Below, one piece after another: positions 12,040 through 24,119 of a stretch of DNA of 64,000 bases. Every line of letters starts with the position of its first letter. The stretch's first letter is position 1. Origin of the DNA: Macrotis lagotis. Taxonomy: Eukaryota > Chordata > Mammalia > Peramelemorphia > Peramelidae. The notes under the pieces were generated by a model. The model did no database searches. It saw only the letters and a list, made by a program, of their open reading frames with translations, and was not told the DNA's origin. A program made the position numbers and the translations under genes. Location: contig NC_133666.1 in assembly GCF_037893015.1 (NCBI RefSeq), positions 3,656,239 to 3,720,238 on the forward strand. The letters run 5' to 3'.

Positions 12040-13367
12040 TCTGGGTTTTTCCACTCTCTTCTCTTTCCATGCACAATCCCTTGGTGACCTCCTCAGCTCA
12101 CACAGTTACAAAGATCTTTATCATGCAAATGAATCCATTCATTCATAAAAATGATTTTCCTTAAGCGTAGGTCTAATCATGTCTCTGTCCTACTCAATAA
12201 ACTCCAGTGGCTCCTGTTGCCTCCAGGATTAAATCCAAAAAGCTCTCGTTGCCACTCAAATCCCTTCATAGCCTAGCTCCCTCCTCCCTCTCCAGGCTTC
12301 CTAGACCTTATTCTGCTCATGTATTCTTGGATCCAGTGACCCCAGCCTCCTGGCTGTTCCACAAACAAAGCCCTTCATCTCAAAGCTGCGCCCCTTCTCC
12401 CTTCTCCACTGCGACTGATGACCTCCCTGGCTTCCACCTTCTACATCCAACCACCCTTAATTCTAGTGTCTTCCATCCATTAATTATTTCTTATTCGTCC
12501 TATATTTTGCTTGCTTTGTATTTATTTGTTCGCAAATTGTTTCCCCCCAATAACTTGTAAGCACCCTGAGGACCGGAACTGCCTTTTTGCCTCCTTCTAT
12601 ACCTTCCAGTGCTTACCACAGTGTTTTAAGTAGGTGCTTAATCAATGTTGATTGATTGATTGATTGATTGATAGGTGATTCCCAAATCTTGAATTTATTC
12701 TAGAGAGATGAATATGGATTCCCAAAGAACTACCTCCTATTTAAAAAATAATAATCAATTTGGCTTGTAAATTCCCTTCATTTTCCATATATCTTTCTCA
12801 AGGCTTCTTTGTCTCCTCTACTGATGGAGGCATGGTACCCTTCTAACCAAAGGATAAAATACAACCTTTTTTGTGTGCTGGCTCCCTTTGCTGTCTGGTG
12901 ATACCCATGGATCTCTTCTCAGAATGATATTTTTTTAATGCTTAAAGTAAACTACAAGGGAAACTAATTACGTTTAAATACAGCTTTCAAAATATTTTAA
13001 AAAGAAATTCATAAATTCAGGTTAACCTTGCTTAGACATACCACCTGACTCTGCCAGTACTTGCGATTTTTTTCATACCTGTGGTCCTCGGCTTCTGTCT
13101 CTGCTGGGAAGGGAGGGACAGGGGCCAAGGGAGACCATGATGGTGATCCACTGATGAATTTCCTTTTTTGTTCTTTTTTCCTATTTATATGATTATAATC
13201 ATCTCTGTCATTCTCATTAGATTTCACTCTGCCTCAGCTCATGTGGCTTCCTTTACCTGGTTCTCTGAATTCTTTGTGTTTCTTGTTTTTTCCAGTATAT
13301 CTAATTTCTACTTTTCTTTAGCTGTTCCTTACTCATTAAACATCCTGTCTGTGGTTCTTTGTGAGTC

Positions 13368-13511
13368 TTTTTTTTGCAAGGCAATGGGGTTAAGTGACTT
13401 GGCCAAGATCACCCAGCTTGGTATTTATTAAGTGTCTGAGGTCGCATTGGAACTCAGGTCCTCCTGACTCCAGGGCCAATGCTCTATCTACTGTGCCACC
13501 TAGCTGTCCCT
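13368..13511 (-). mobile_element. tRNA-derived SINE
   Basis: It begins ttttttgcaaggcaatgggg and ends with the reverse head 'ccacctagctgtccc'. It lies just before the CA repeat at 13563. Confidence 0.9.
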
Positions 13512-13562
13512 TGCAGTCCTCTGTGGCCAAAGAAGGGCAGCTAGAATATTTTCCACCTTGAA

Positions 13563-13592
13563 TACACACACACGCACACATGCACACACGCA

Positions 13593-13630
<38 letters not shown>

Positions 13631-13701
13631 CGCGTGCCAGATTATCAGAAATGAACAAAACAAGTTTAAACCATCTTAGGGGCCGGGGGGGGGGGGGGGG
13701 G
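13563..13701. repeat. (CA)n microsatellite and 17-G run
   Basis: An imperfect CA/CG repeat spans 13563-13634. About 50 bp further on there is a run of 17 Gs (13685-13701). Both are likely length-polymorphic. Confidence 0.9.
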
Positions 13702-14077
13702 TAAAAGAGATGAATGATGGCCCAGAGATCCAAGTTTCTCAACTTTTATTTCATTCCTCCTATCCCACTTTTCCATTCTCTACTCCCAGGCTCCCAGCTA
13801 TATGTTTTACATTGTCTTGTACGTTTTCTGTTCTTTTTTTCCTTAGTATGAAATGATATTTTCATACCTTAATCCTTCCTTTCCTATTTCCTGTAAGGTT
13901 TCTTTCTGTGTTATTTCTCCCCATAATGATAATGTTTCTGACCATGAAGGAGGTTATATCTCTTAGTTACTAAACATACTTCTAACTCCAGTCTTGTCCT
14001 TCTTGCTATTTTTGGCAGAGTAAATAAGTGTTCAGCATGTTGTTGGGGTCTCTCACACAAGCCTTCTTTTCTTACAG

Positions 14078-14168
14078 AAACATCATTCTGAGAACAAACA
14101 CGTGGACAAAGTGGTGGAGACTCAAGCCCAAGTGGACGAACTAAAAGGAATCATGGTCCGGAACATTG
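14078..14168 (+). CDS. VAMP7: VAMP7 exon (linker and first half of SNARE motif)
   Basis: This exon has 30 codons plus one base. It starts KHHSENKHVDKVVETQ and continues through VDELKGIMVRNI, the N-terminal half of the R-SNARE coiled coil that zippers with target-membrane Q-SNAREs. The acceptor is cttacag and the donor is gtatgg (14169). The last base is the first base of the Asp codon completed in the next exon. Compared with human (from memory) the linker differs (GLDKVME there, HVDKVVE here), while the SNARE helix is unchanged. A longer open frame reads on past the donor into the intron and is not the gene product. Confidence 0.97.
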
Positions 14169-15099
14169 GTATGGCTTGTGGTCAAGGTGGAGGAGCAGGA
14201 GCTAAGCAGCTTGGGTTCATCAGGATTCGGCACTGGCTAGAAAACTTCTCCCCCAGATTCTGGTCCCCTCGGCCCCCTATCCCCCAAGCACATGTGAGAC
14301 CCTGCTTAGATATGGAGCAAGTCAGATCTCCCCAAAAGGCCCCATTAGTTTAACAGTGTCAGAGCTGTTTCCTGGGGTAAGATGGTATAAGGTAGCAATC
14401 TCCTTGTAAATCTATACCATAAACTATCACTTCCTTAGAAATAAAAGTTTTGTAGAGAGAAGAGTGTCCTTGATGGAACTTCAGTGCTTTTAAAAAAGAG
14501 AAATCTGCCATACTTTCCACCTCGGGGAGTCCATTTGTGGCCTGACTTTTTTTTCAAATGCAACTTATTCTCCCATACCTTGCAAAATGAGTTTTTCCTC
14601 AGCAGTTTAAGTGTACTTTTAACTTTTGTTGAGTGGGTGCTTTGATCAGTCGTCTTTCCAGCTGATGTGATTGAAGGGGATCCGAATTGAGTTCCTAAAT
14701 TTGATCTTTTCTTATGAGCTTGAAAATTTAAAGGGTGAATAGTTGTTAGTTTTTCAGCAATTGATCATAGGAAGATTAGAGAGACTGTTGGACAAGCTCC
14801 TTCTGTATCTCCCTTATTTTTTGAAAAAGCAGTTATCTCTTCAGAGAGAGAAAATGGATGTTTTGGTCTTTCTCCTTCCTTCCAGTGATTGAAAGATGTG
14901 AATGGTTCCATAGTGAACAAACACTGGCAAGAGTGCCAGCCATGGAATCAGAGAAATTTGGTTAGAACTGAGAACAAAAAAAGCAGAATTTTAATCTAGC
15001 CTTATTCTTTCTTTTCTATTTTCCCAATCTACCTATTCTGCTGCTATTTCCCTCATCTTCCACCCTCCTCTGCTGCTTCCCATCCCCCCCCCCCCCCAG
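14169..15099 (+). other. VAMP7: VAMP7 intron (0.93 kb)
   Basis: I see no recognisable repeat in this short intron. Its acceptor is unusual: the bases just before the AG are an uninterrupted run of 14 Cs (15084-15097). Confidence 0.9.
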
Positions 15100-15167
15100 A
15101 TCTAGTGGCCCAACGAGGAGAAAGACTGGAGTTGCTGATAGATAAAACAGAACATCTGGTAGATTCT
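15100..15167 (+). CDS. VAMP7: VAMP7 exon (SNARE zero layer)
   Basis: This exon has 68 bases. It completes the Asp codon and then reads LVAQRGERLELLIDKTEHL and VDS. The Arg codon cga at 15114-15116 is the zero-layer arginine (human Arg150) that defines R-SNAREs. The heptad pattern of the second half of the SNARE helix is kept. One change from human is seen (ENLVDS there, EHLVDS here). The donor is gtaagt at 15168 and the acceptor is the C-run followed by ag. Together with the exon at 14078 it makes exactly 53 codons. Confidence 0.97.
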
Positions 15168-15649
15168 GTAAGTATTTTGCAAGAACCAAATTCAACTTGA
15201 TGGCCGAGCCATTGGGGAGAATTCCAGAGGATGATTCTGAAAGGAATTCACTGTTACTAAGTGCTACCTACTGTGTCCTAGGTAGAGGAGTAAGCTAAGC
15301 CCCTGCCAATAAAGAGCCTAGATGTTCAAAGAGAGAAAAGATAGAGATTCAGAGGAGGTAGACATCACTCTCAGCTGGAGGGCTTAGGAGAAAGCCTCAT
15401 TACTGTCTTTGAGTTGGACCTTGTGAAGGTGGATGAAGATTATGGACAGACATATTTTGACTAAGGAAACCTGGGGTGGGGTAATTCGGAATCCCACTTG
15501 GCTTTCTCCTAAGAATATGGAAGGGAGGTAGTAGGAGCCCAAACTGAAATTGGCCTGAGCAACTTTGGAGAGACCTTGAATGCAGTCTGATGACTGGGTT
15601 TGAACATACCTTTGCTCAGGTGAGCCCCTCTAGAGCTAACACCTGTCCT

Positions 15650-15783
15650 ATTCGCAATGAGGTTAAGTGGCTTGCCCAAGGCCACACAGCTAGGTAATTA
15701 TGAAGTGTCTGAGGTCGGATTTGAACTTGGGTCCTCCTGACTCCAGGGCCAGTGCTCTATCCACTGCACCACCTAGCTGCCCC
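15650..15783 (-). mobile_element. tRNA-derived SINE
   Basis: It reads 'caatgaggttaagtggcttg' through to 'ccacctagctgcccc'. It is a full reverse copy lacking a clear poly-T end. Confidence 0.85.
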
Positions 15784-17179
15784 CTCCTATTAACTTAGAA
15801 AGAAGGATTGCCTTCATAAGCCCCAGGGAAATGGATCCTAATAGTGAAATTTGAGGCACTGGAACTACTGGTAGTACTCATTTTTTTTCCCTTTGGTGGG
15901 AGAGGAGAGGAGAGAGATTCTACACTAATGTCTTCCTCCAAAACCTCTTTGTGGGGTGGAGATGACACTACGTTCTCAAAAACTGCACAGACTCTGGCTA
16001 GGCTTGCCAAGCTAGAAAGGCTTTGATGACAGACTGTGTGTCTGTTGTCTGGGTGAGGTTGGTGACCAGGTATGTGGTTGGGTTTGAGTTTTTGAGTTGG
16101 TTTTTTTTTTGACCCCCAAAACTCCTAAAATTAGAGGGGTTGGTGATCTGCATTGGTGAAGTGAGCTTCCACACTGATGAGGTCACAGTTTCAAGCCTTG
16201 ATGGCCCCCTCTCAGATTATATCAGCTTTCACTGGTAGCCACCTCTCTGCAGACGGAGGAGGCTGGCCTTGCCTGAAGTAGTCATAAAGTGAGACAGATT
16301 TAGGGGAAATGAAGATCACCCGGGAAAATCAGTTGCCAAATGCCCTTTACTTCGGGGTCACATTCATTTCCTATCCTTGTTGGGAGCTCAGTGGCTGTCC
16401 TTGATCTTGCTAGCCATTATGAGACATGGAGATAGAAAAGATGCTAATAGAAGGAAGAGGTATTTGTTATGGGAGCAGCAAATCCACCAGGTTGTCAAAT
16501 TTTGTAAAGCTGTGTCTGCTCACCTGTCCATTCACCATTGGCCAGGGCCCATCCTCCCAAAAGGCAGCAGATAACTTGATCTGGTTTGTAAAACTGAAGC
16601 TCTTCCTTCTGAATAGGCAGAGAGCCCCCTGAACTTAGGAGGGCTCATGCTCTCCTCAGGGTCCTGAAACGTATCACCTGGAGTCAGGAAAGAACTGGGA
16701 GATTGAACATGGGACTCTTACTTCTCTTCTTTCCAAAGCCCGCCTTGAGGTGGCCCAGGTTTTCACCTCAGTCTGAAGCAGCTCCTCTTTATTTTCCCTT
16801 ATTTCTTTAAACAGGCAAGGCTAGACATAATAAAATAAAGACAGGATTGAGAACTTTACCCCATTAATAGTCAATCGAAATTTGTTTTAGAAAGTTCCCT
16901 TATTACATAAGAAGGGCACTTGATCCCCCCCCCCCCCAAAAGGACAGAAGTATCAGTATCTTGGTTCTAGGGACCATTTTGCTTCTTTCCAGAATGTTCA
17001 GGGAGCCTGCATTTGGAAAATGAGAAACTGACATGTCCCTGCTATTCATTCCCCAAGATGCCCCAACCAACCTTTTCAGCTTATGAGAACAGGGTGCTGT
17101 TACATACCCTGCACTCTAGATAAGCTAGGCAAATGGTTGGGAGAACTTGAGTGCCTTTTGGATATGCTGTTGTCAAGGT

Positions 17180-17670
17180 TCAGCTCAAATGGCCATCTTT
17201 TTCATAAAGCCTTTGCCAGTTTCCCTGGCCACTGCAAATGATTTCTTCAGCACGTATATGATGTGCTTATTGACTTTGACTTTTTTACTGTGGTCATATT
17301 TGTTTTTCATGTTCCAATTTTCTAGCATATTTATTTCTTTTTTTAAAATTTCTTTTATTTATTTATTTAAGACACTACAGTTAAGTGACAAGGTCATACA
17401 GCTAGGCAATTATGAAGTGTCTGAGGCCGGATTTGTACTAAGGTCCTCCTGACTCCAGGGCTGGTGCTCTATCCATTGTGCCACCTAGCCACCCCCAGTG
17501 TATTTATTTCTTTACAAGTTTTGTGTCAGAAGACTCAGACTTTGGGGGCAATGGTTCTGTACGTGTTCTCTCGGTATTTCTCCTAGATACTTCATGTAGA
17601 CTAAATACTTCATAAATATACTGGCTAAAATAAATAAATACATATAACTAGATACTTAATAAATGCTTGC
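17180..17670 (+). mobile_element. L2 3' end split by a SINE
   Basis: It has 'cataaagcctttgccagttt' on the left and 'ataaatgcttgctcgattt' on the right, which match the L2 3' terminal region. A SINE at 17341-17500 separates the parts. Confidence 0.55.
17341..17500 (-). mobile_element. tRNA-derived SINE with target duplication
   Basis: This reverse copy ends with 'ccacctagccacccccagtg'. It is flanked by the perfect 13-bp duplication tatttatttcttt at 17328-17340 and 17501-17513. Confidence 0.88.
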
Positions 17671-18944
17671 TCGATTTCAAGAAAAGGCCAGATGTTGTCA
17701 AGTGCAACTTGTCTAGCTCTGACATCATCTATGGGGATCCCAGATAAAGATCACCAGATGTAGGCAAGGTTTCAATTTTTTTTTAAAAGAAACATTTGGG
17801 ATTAATTTGGAAGAGTGGATGTGAAATAATGCTTGTATACTTCTCTTATATTGTATAGATTTTTAAAAAAATATCTTTCTCTAGTTATAAATCAACTTAG
17901 CTGTTGATAATGATCTCCTGACTTAGTTGAAGGTAAAATAGTGGAGTTTCTTTGTGGATGAATAAGATCAAAAACTTTGTGGTTTGAACAGAAACTATGT
18001 GATCTGTGCTTTCCAGATGGGCAGTTGAGGTAAGCCATTCTGTTTTATTATACTCAAGTAGTCAGCTAGATCTGGGGTTGTTCCCTTCACCAGTGCAGAT
18101 TCAAGTGCTTCCATATCTACCAAGCCTATGTAACTTCTATCCATGCTCCCCTATAAGCTTGCTAGAAGCAGTCCCCCCAGCATACTGAAGGCCTTCCTCA
18201 GTATCACCTCACACAGGTGGAACATAGCTGATATCCCTCACCACATGACCAGCTGTCTTATTTTTCCATCTTGTATTTCCCTCGATAACATCCTTTACTC
18301 CCGGTTTTGCAAGGTTCCTTGTTGGTTTCATTTTGTAGCTTTGTCATACCCACCATGAGTTTTTCCTTAATTATTTTTGATTCCTCAACACCTATGTTCC
18401 ATGCCTTCTACTTAGATAATCTGGGCATTAAAAAGCTAGACCTTTGTTTCTTGAAGACATTTGGGGTTACTAAGAAAGCTTTGCAATTTCCTAAAGGTAA
18501 TCCAGCCTTTTCTCCTCTTTCTATTTAATTCTGAGCCCAATTGGATATCATTTGTACAGTGTGTCCCAGACATCCATACCAACTGTGTGCAGTCTACAGG
18601 GAATAGACCTTCATCCACTTGGTTTTTGCAGTGTGGGTGGTTAGTTCAGACTCTGCGTTGTTTCAGATTGCTTCCAGGAGTCTCTGCCCCTCCATCATAG
18701 GAGTTGGACCCCCAGGGCTCTGTGTTGTAAGTCCTATCTGATATTATCTCTGTTGTTTTAGCTTTAAAGAAATCTTAGTTAATTTTGATAGAAAGAAGAG
18801 ACCCCCATTTAAAAGAGACGGTACTTTGTTCTATCCAATCAAATGTTCTCAGTTTTCATTTCATATTCTCCTTATCTTTTAGTCAGTTTCATGATAGTAA
18901 AAAGAAAAAAGCCTGCCTCTTCCCTTTAGACTCCTTGGATCTTT

Positions 18945-19128
18945 GATCTAGAGCTAGAAGGGGCCTGAAAGTTGATCTAATCCAACTCCTTCATTTGACA
19001 GATATGGAAACTGAGGCTCAGAAGTTAAGTACTACAGGTAGTAAGTATTAGAGCTGGGATTTGAACTCAGGTCCCAGAGCTCCAGATTCTTTGATCTTTC
19101 TACTGCACCATACAGCCTCTTATAAAAT
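18945..19128 (-). mobile_element. MAR1/MIR-type CORE-SINE
   Basis: It contains 'gatctagagctagaaggggc', 'acagatatggaaactgaggc' and 'gctgggatttgaactcaggt'. This is the reverse of the marsupial/mammalian CORE-SINE consensus. Confidence 0.75.
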
Positions 19129-19307
19129 CCTCCCTACTACTTGAAGTGTATACAGATAACGACTTAAGGGGTAGCTCAGTAATCAGCACATCAGTAACAA
19201 ACCCTGTCAAAATATAAACCCCTTTCCCTTTTTATAATGCCACTTAGAGCTCTTCTTGTCTAGTACCTCACCTCTTCTCAGATTCCTGAGGTAGAGCCAT
19301 GAGGCTC

Positions 19308-19340
19308 GTGTGTGTGTGTGTTTGTGTGTATGTATGTGTG
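19308..19340. repeat. Imperfect (TG)n
   Basis: A short tg/ta repeat in a VAMP7 intron. Confidence 0.85.
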
Positions 19341-20481
19341 GTCTGCAAGTCCTTAGCCTTTCTCAATCCTTATTTCTAATTGTGCTTTCCTGTGTATTCA
19401 TCACCATTCTTTTCATTGAAGGGTTCCAGTCCCCAAAACCTCTGTTGACCTAGTTGGGAGGATCTTAGCAAGTTCTGGGTAGAATGCCTCTCCCTCCTCA
19501 TCCTTTACCATGACTGTCAGTACATAAGCTGCAGGGACTCTTTGGTGGTCTTTTTGGCCCGAGTAGTGCAATGGGAGATGAACACCCATGTAGCATGCCT
19601 TTGGGCAATTCCTCCAACTCCTTGGCCTCTCCAAGGAGTGTCACACATCCCCTTTTCATTTGGTGGCAACTTCCTTCTCTCTGGCTTTATTTCTAGCTGT
19701 AATGGCAAGATTGATTGAATCCGAGTCCTCAAACAGTTTCTCCTATTTAGAATACCAATAGCTGAGTGAGAATTTAGAGTGTGCTGGAAAACTGGGATTC
19801 TTAGTCCCTTGGTGAAATCTCTTTGCTGCCACTTGCCTGCCATCACCACAGGGGTTGCACAGACCCAAGGGCTACTTTGTGTTTGTCCCATGGATCACCA
19901 TGAAGTCCTCCCCAATGGGCAGTGGCCTGGTCATGTGCCTCTCTGCCCTCAGTGAGAACCGATTAATGGACCCCAACCCATTTCTTTCAACCATTGCAGC
20001 ATGAGCAACTTAGTAAAAATGGCATTGAAACGGAATGTCAACTTTTCTTCAAAAGTTCTATGTGTTTCCCCCACCTCACATCTTTCCTCAATGATCAGGG
20101 TCACTAAGAAGCAATATGAGCAGCAACTGGAGGGCCTTTGCTAGCTCAGATCAAAATGGAATGGGATGGTGATCATGTAGGAGGGAAAAAAGGGGAAAGT
20201 ATCAATTGGGAGCTGAAGTTTGGGGCCCAAGTTGTTTCTTTTTTTTCACAGAGATTGGTCTTGTTTAGAGGAGATTCTCGATTTGTCCCCCTTTGCATTT
20301 CTTGGTCATCTTTCTCTAGAAGCCAAATGCTTAAATAAACAGGCAAGAAAATGGTCAAGCTTAATTTTATATGAATGCTCAACTGAACTTTCTGGGAGAG
20401 AAGCAAGACTAATTTCAGGAGTTACCGGGAAAATGGAGTAGTGAAAATTACAGATCAAACTTTTCCCTCATTTTCTTCTAG

Positions 20482-20574
20482 TCAGTCACCTTCAAAACCA
20501 CTAGCAGGAACCTTGCCAGAGCCATGTGTATGAAGAACCTGAAGCTTACTGTCATCATCATCATCGCCGCCATG
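20482..20574 (+). CDS. VAMP7: VAMP7 exon (end of SNARE motif, start of membrane anchor)
   Basis: This exon has 31 codons, starting SVTFKTTSRNLARAMCMKNL and ending KLTVIIIIAAM. It encodes the membrane-proximal end of the SNARE helix, the basic juxtamembrane stretch and the first half of the C-terminal transmembrane anchor. The acceptor is cttctag and the donor is gtaagt (20575). The SNARE and linker part is identical to human as I remember it, whereas the anchor differs (human TIIIIIVSIV, here TVIIIIAAM). That is the usual pattern, since anchors only need to stay hydrophobic. Confidence 0.97.
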
Positions 20575-21169
20575 GTAAGTTCAGCACCCCTCTCTGAGGC
20601 TTCTGAGAGCATGGGCAGCTTATGTTGTCCCTCAAGAAGGGGAGCTGCTAAGTCCAATGCTATACTTGAAATGGAACTTTCTCTCTAAAAGGTTGACTAG
20701 GTCATGCAAATGATCTAGGTACCTTCCTTGGGCCATATGAAAAGATTTCAGTAACCACCGTGATCTCACATGATCTCATTCATGTAGTTGTGTCCTCCAG
20801 GTGGATGTGGAGGCCAAATTACATCCATAACTGCCCATCTTGGTTTGCCCACGTCCTCCTCCCTGTAGATCTCATGACATTGGGGTCCAGGTTGATGAAG
20901 TCCCCCCGCCCAGTCTGTCCACTAGTTATCCCCTGCTGTCATCACATGACCAATTCCCTTTCTTTTCCAATTATAAATCTGGAGGATGCTGAGAGTCTCA
21001 CAGTTCTTAGAACATCTCTAAACTAATTAAGCTGTGCCTTGTTTGACCTTCTAATCTGAGGTACAGATAGCAACACCATGATTAAAATCCAGGAAGCTCT
21101 GTCCTGATCAGAAAACTGGATGTTCCGTTTCAGGAGAAAAGCACTTAGAGAACAGCCTTAACTTCAAAG

Positions 21170-22350
21170 CATGTGGCTAGGCAAGAAACACTACTGAAGG
21201 ACCTAGTATGTGCTCCCCACTGTGCTAGGCACTGGAAATAGAAGGAGAGGCAAAAGACAGTCTCCCTGCCCTCAAGGACGGTATGAGCTATAGGGGGAGA
21301 TGATGTGCAAACAAATCTAAAAGCCAGCTAGGGCAAGAGTAACTAGGAAATGATGAACCAAAAAAGGGACTAGAGTCAGGAGCAGTTGGTAGAGATTGCC
21401 TGCAAAAGATGGGAATTCAGTTGGGACTTAGAGGAAGGGAAAGTGTTCCAGGCATGGAGACCAGCCAAAGAGTTCCAGGAACTGAGGACTGGAGGAGCTT
21501 GCTTGTGGATCAGCCAAGAGGCTCAAAGGGGACATGCCAGGGAACAAAGTGAAGGAAGATGAAAAAGGTAGCAGGGACAGGCCTTTAATCCTAAAGATTA
21601 GAGGGAGCCACAGGAGTTTATTAAGTAGGGGGGTGATTTGGTCAGGCCTGTGGATGAGGAAATAGCTCTAGAGGCTAATTGGAGGATGGACTGGAGTACA
21701 GAGCCCCCCACAAGTATGGCAGTAGTCCAAGCATGAGGTGAGAAGGGTGTGTACCAGGGAGTGGCGGTTGTAAAGGGATCATGGACAGGCCGTGGCAGCA
21801 GCTTGGATAAGAGACAGGGTGAGAGAGAGTGAAGAGTATAGGTTCTAAACCCAAGGAACTGGGAGGGCAAGAGAACTGTCTCCAGTAATAGGGAAGAGGG
21901 GAAGGGTGGGAAGGGTTAGAGGGAAAAAGTTCCCCTTTGGACATGTGTCTACTGGAGATCCAGTTCAAGATGTCTGAAAGGCAGTGGGAAATGGGAAATG
22001 GCAATTCAGCAGAAAAGTTGGGGCAGGATATGTTGATGGGAGGACCATCAGCCTAAAGATGCCAGTTAAATTCATGGGAGCTGATGATCCCCCAAGTGAA
22101 ATTGGAGAGAGAGAGAGGAGAGATAGGGGCTTGGGACAGAGCTCTGGGGGACCCTTCCAGTTAAAGGGTGTGACCTGGAGGGGGTTCTACGAAAGGAGAC
22201 CAAGAAGGAGAGAGCAGAGAGGTAGCTGGTGGAGAACTTGGGGAGGGTGACTCCCCAAGACCTAGAGAGAAGAGAATGATTAGCAGTGGCAAATGCTGCT
22301 ACAAAGGAGTCAAGGAGAATGGGGTTGGAGAAAAGGTCACAAATACTGCT
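21170..22350 (-). mobile_element. L2 LINE ORF2 region, antisense
   Basis: The purine-rich strand carries phrases that are reverse complements of L2 ORF2, such as 'gagccacaggagtttattaa', 'tggacatgtgtctactggag' and 'ggcaaatgctgctacaaagg'. The last one corresponds to the RT motif around 'AAF' on the - strand. The reading frame is destroyed. It is an ancient copy. Confidence 0.72.
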
Positions 22351-24119
22351 GGAGAATGCATCTCAAAATGAGGATTTCATCCAGGCAATTGGACAACTAA
22401 ATACTTGACTCAAATATCTTGTACAAGACCTTCGCTTTGGCCTTTCTTTCTCCTCACTGCTGCAGACTCCACTACTGACTCTGATCTGCCTCCTCCTCTC
22501 CCTCCCTCATTTCCATAGGGAGAGGAAGAAACAGGTAACCCTCATTCTAGGTGCTTCCCCCACCAAATCCAATCCAGAAGGTCTATCACAGGCCAGAAGA
22601 ACTACTACCCAGGGAGCTTGGACTCATCAAAGATTCAGTATGTTTTGACAAGCTTTTATTCATCACCTCTGTGTGCTCAAGGTCTTCCCTTAAGGAGCCT
22701 CCCTTTTTCGTAAATACCACTGGAGGATGGGAAAGAGTGAAACAGGGTTAGGAAAGGCCATGTTAAGAAAATGAGGGCAGGGGGTGAGGAAGGGTGCACT
22801 TCTAGCTTGGCAGCCTACCTTCACATAGATACAGTTGGGCTGCAACTGGAGTGTGTGAGGGGGCAGGATGTGAAGGGAGTCTGGAAGAATCAACTGAGGT
22901 CCTTCTCTTGCCAGCTATTACATCCTAGATTGTGGTTGAAGGAGACCCATGTTGTCAGACATACACAATGTGAGGCTTTGTCCTGCCCAATTGGGCCTCT
23001 CTGTTAGAAAAGAGCATTCTAAGGGCGGGTGGGGGAGGCAAGGGGTGGCAGGTTATTTGGGAGTGATAGGGGAAAACAAGTTACATATACAAATGACTGC
23101 CCTAGGCAGGAGAAAATGGATTTTGTGTTTGAGTCACATTCACTTGTACAACCAGCGAGAGCCATCTAGGAGACACTTGGGGAGACACTTGGTGATTTGG
23201 GCCTGGAGATGAGTGAGGCATCTGTTTAGAAATAATTGACCTAAGGAGACTGGGAGAGAAGAGTGACCTCTCCCTGGGAGAGAAGAGCGACCTCCCCCAA
23301 AATAGTTTAGTCTGCTTGGGAAGGGAAAAGCTGCCTGTGGGATTCGAATTCATGGCATTACATTCATTGTTTATTACTGAAAGAATCAAGACAGGGTGGT
23401 TAACCCATTTGTAATTTGGTGACCTAGACTACCATCATTGAATAGCCTGCAAAAAGCTGAAAAGGTTAGTGGTTGGGGGGAGTCACCTGGACCCAGGATT
23501 TGAGCCAAGGGCTTAAAGGGCTCAAAGAGAAGCTCAGCACCCAAAGGAACTGGTTAGCCTGAGAGGGTGTTGGTCTGGAGGCAAAGAGAGAAGGGATTGG
23601 TGAGAAGGTGGCAGAGCTCTGGAATTCCAAATGATGGTTCTGAATGTACTTGGAATCTCTGGTGCCAGCAGACCTTTTAGATACTGTTTCTATGAGGAAA
23701 GACAAAAAAGGAGACAATTAAAATAGAACCCATCTAAAACTGGGATTCTTTCTCCTGCAATAGTAAAGGCAGAGCCTTTATGCCAAAGGATAGAGCCTGC
23801 ATGTCACTGGCCACATCAAAGGATAGTAGAGGTCACTCGACAAAAGTGGATGGTGATGGAAGTATTTTGTAATCCTTCAAGCACTTTAGAAGGAGGAATC
23901 ACTCTCGTTTATTAGTGAAATCCTCATGGATATCATAGGCCTTCGCCTTGATCGCACCATCAAAAGTACTCCCAGTTCAACCTGAGTCCCAGAACTTCAA
24001 TGGTTCTGCCTAGTTATGCCAATGCTTCTCGTGCAGCCAAAAAAAAAACCAATACTAAGTATCCTGGATCAGACTCAGTGTATGCTGGCTAGCATCTACC
24101 CTCATTTCCAACCCTCCAT

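Larger units (their letters stand above)
11395..12672 (+). mobile_element. L2 LINE, RT part to 3' end
   Basis: The left part encodes the reverse transcriptase motif in VYADDSLIWL, with codons starting at about 11437. The right part has the L2 3' region phrases 'ctcaataaactccagtggct' and 'cccccaataacttgtaagca', and ends in the short repeat 'gattgattgattgat' (to 12672). An RTE-tailed SINE interrupts it at about 11660-11855. The ORF is badly decayed. L2 is an ancient, dead LINE family in mammals. Confidence 0.8.
2155..14077 (+). other. VAMP7: VAMP7 intron (11.9 kb), mostly old repeats
   Basis: This long intron runs from the donor gtaaga to the acceptor cttacag. Annotated separately are SINEs near 3.8, 4.0, 6.4, 8.2, 10.0, 11.7 and 13.4 kb, MIR-like pieces near 4.2 and 4.6 kb, L2 pieces near 7.3-8.0 and 11.4-12.7 kb, and CT, GATT, CA and G-run simple repeats. 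In 2.2-3.7 kb, 4.8-6.4 kb, 8.4-10.0 kb and 12.7-13.3 kb I see only non-coding sequence. The open frames there (for example 5570-5938 on the - strand) resemble no family I know. Confidence 0.85.
15168..20481 (+). other. VAMP7: VAMP7 intron (5.3 kb)
   Basis: It holds two reverse SINEs (15650-15783 and 17341-17500), L2 3' pieces around the second SINE, a MAR1/MIR-type SINE (18945-19128) and a TG repeat (19308-19340). I recognise nothing in 15.8-17.15 kb, 17.7-18.9 kb or 19.35-20.48 kb. Confidence 0.85.

Noticed and set aside
14102-14353. Open frame extending past the VAMP7 exon at 14168
   Set aside because: The frame simply reads through the donor gtatgg into the intron. The next exon continues the known SNARE sequence in phase.
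21984-22250. Arg/Gly-rich open frame on the + strand
   Set aside because: It lies on the antisense strand of an L2 ORF2 fossil.
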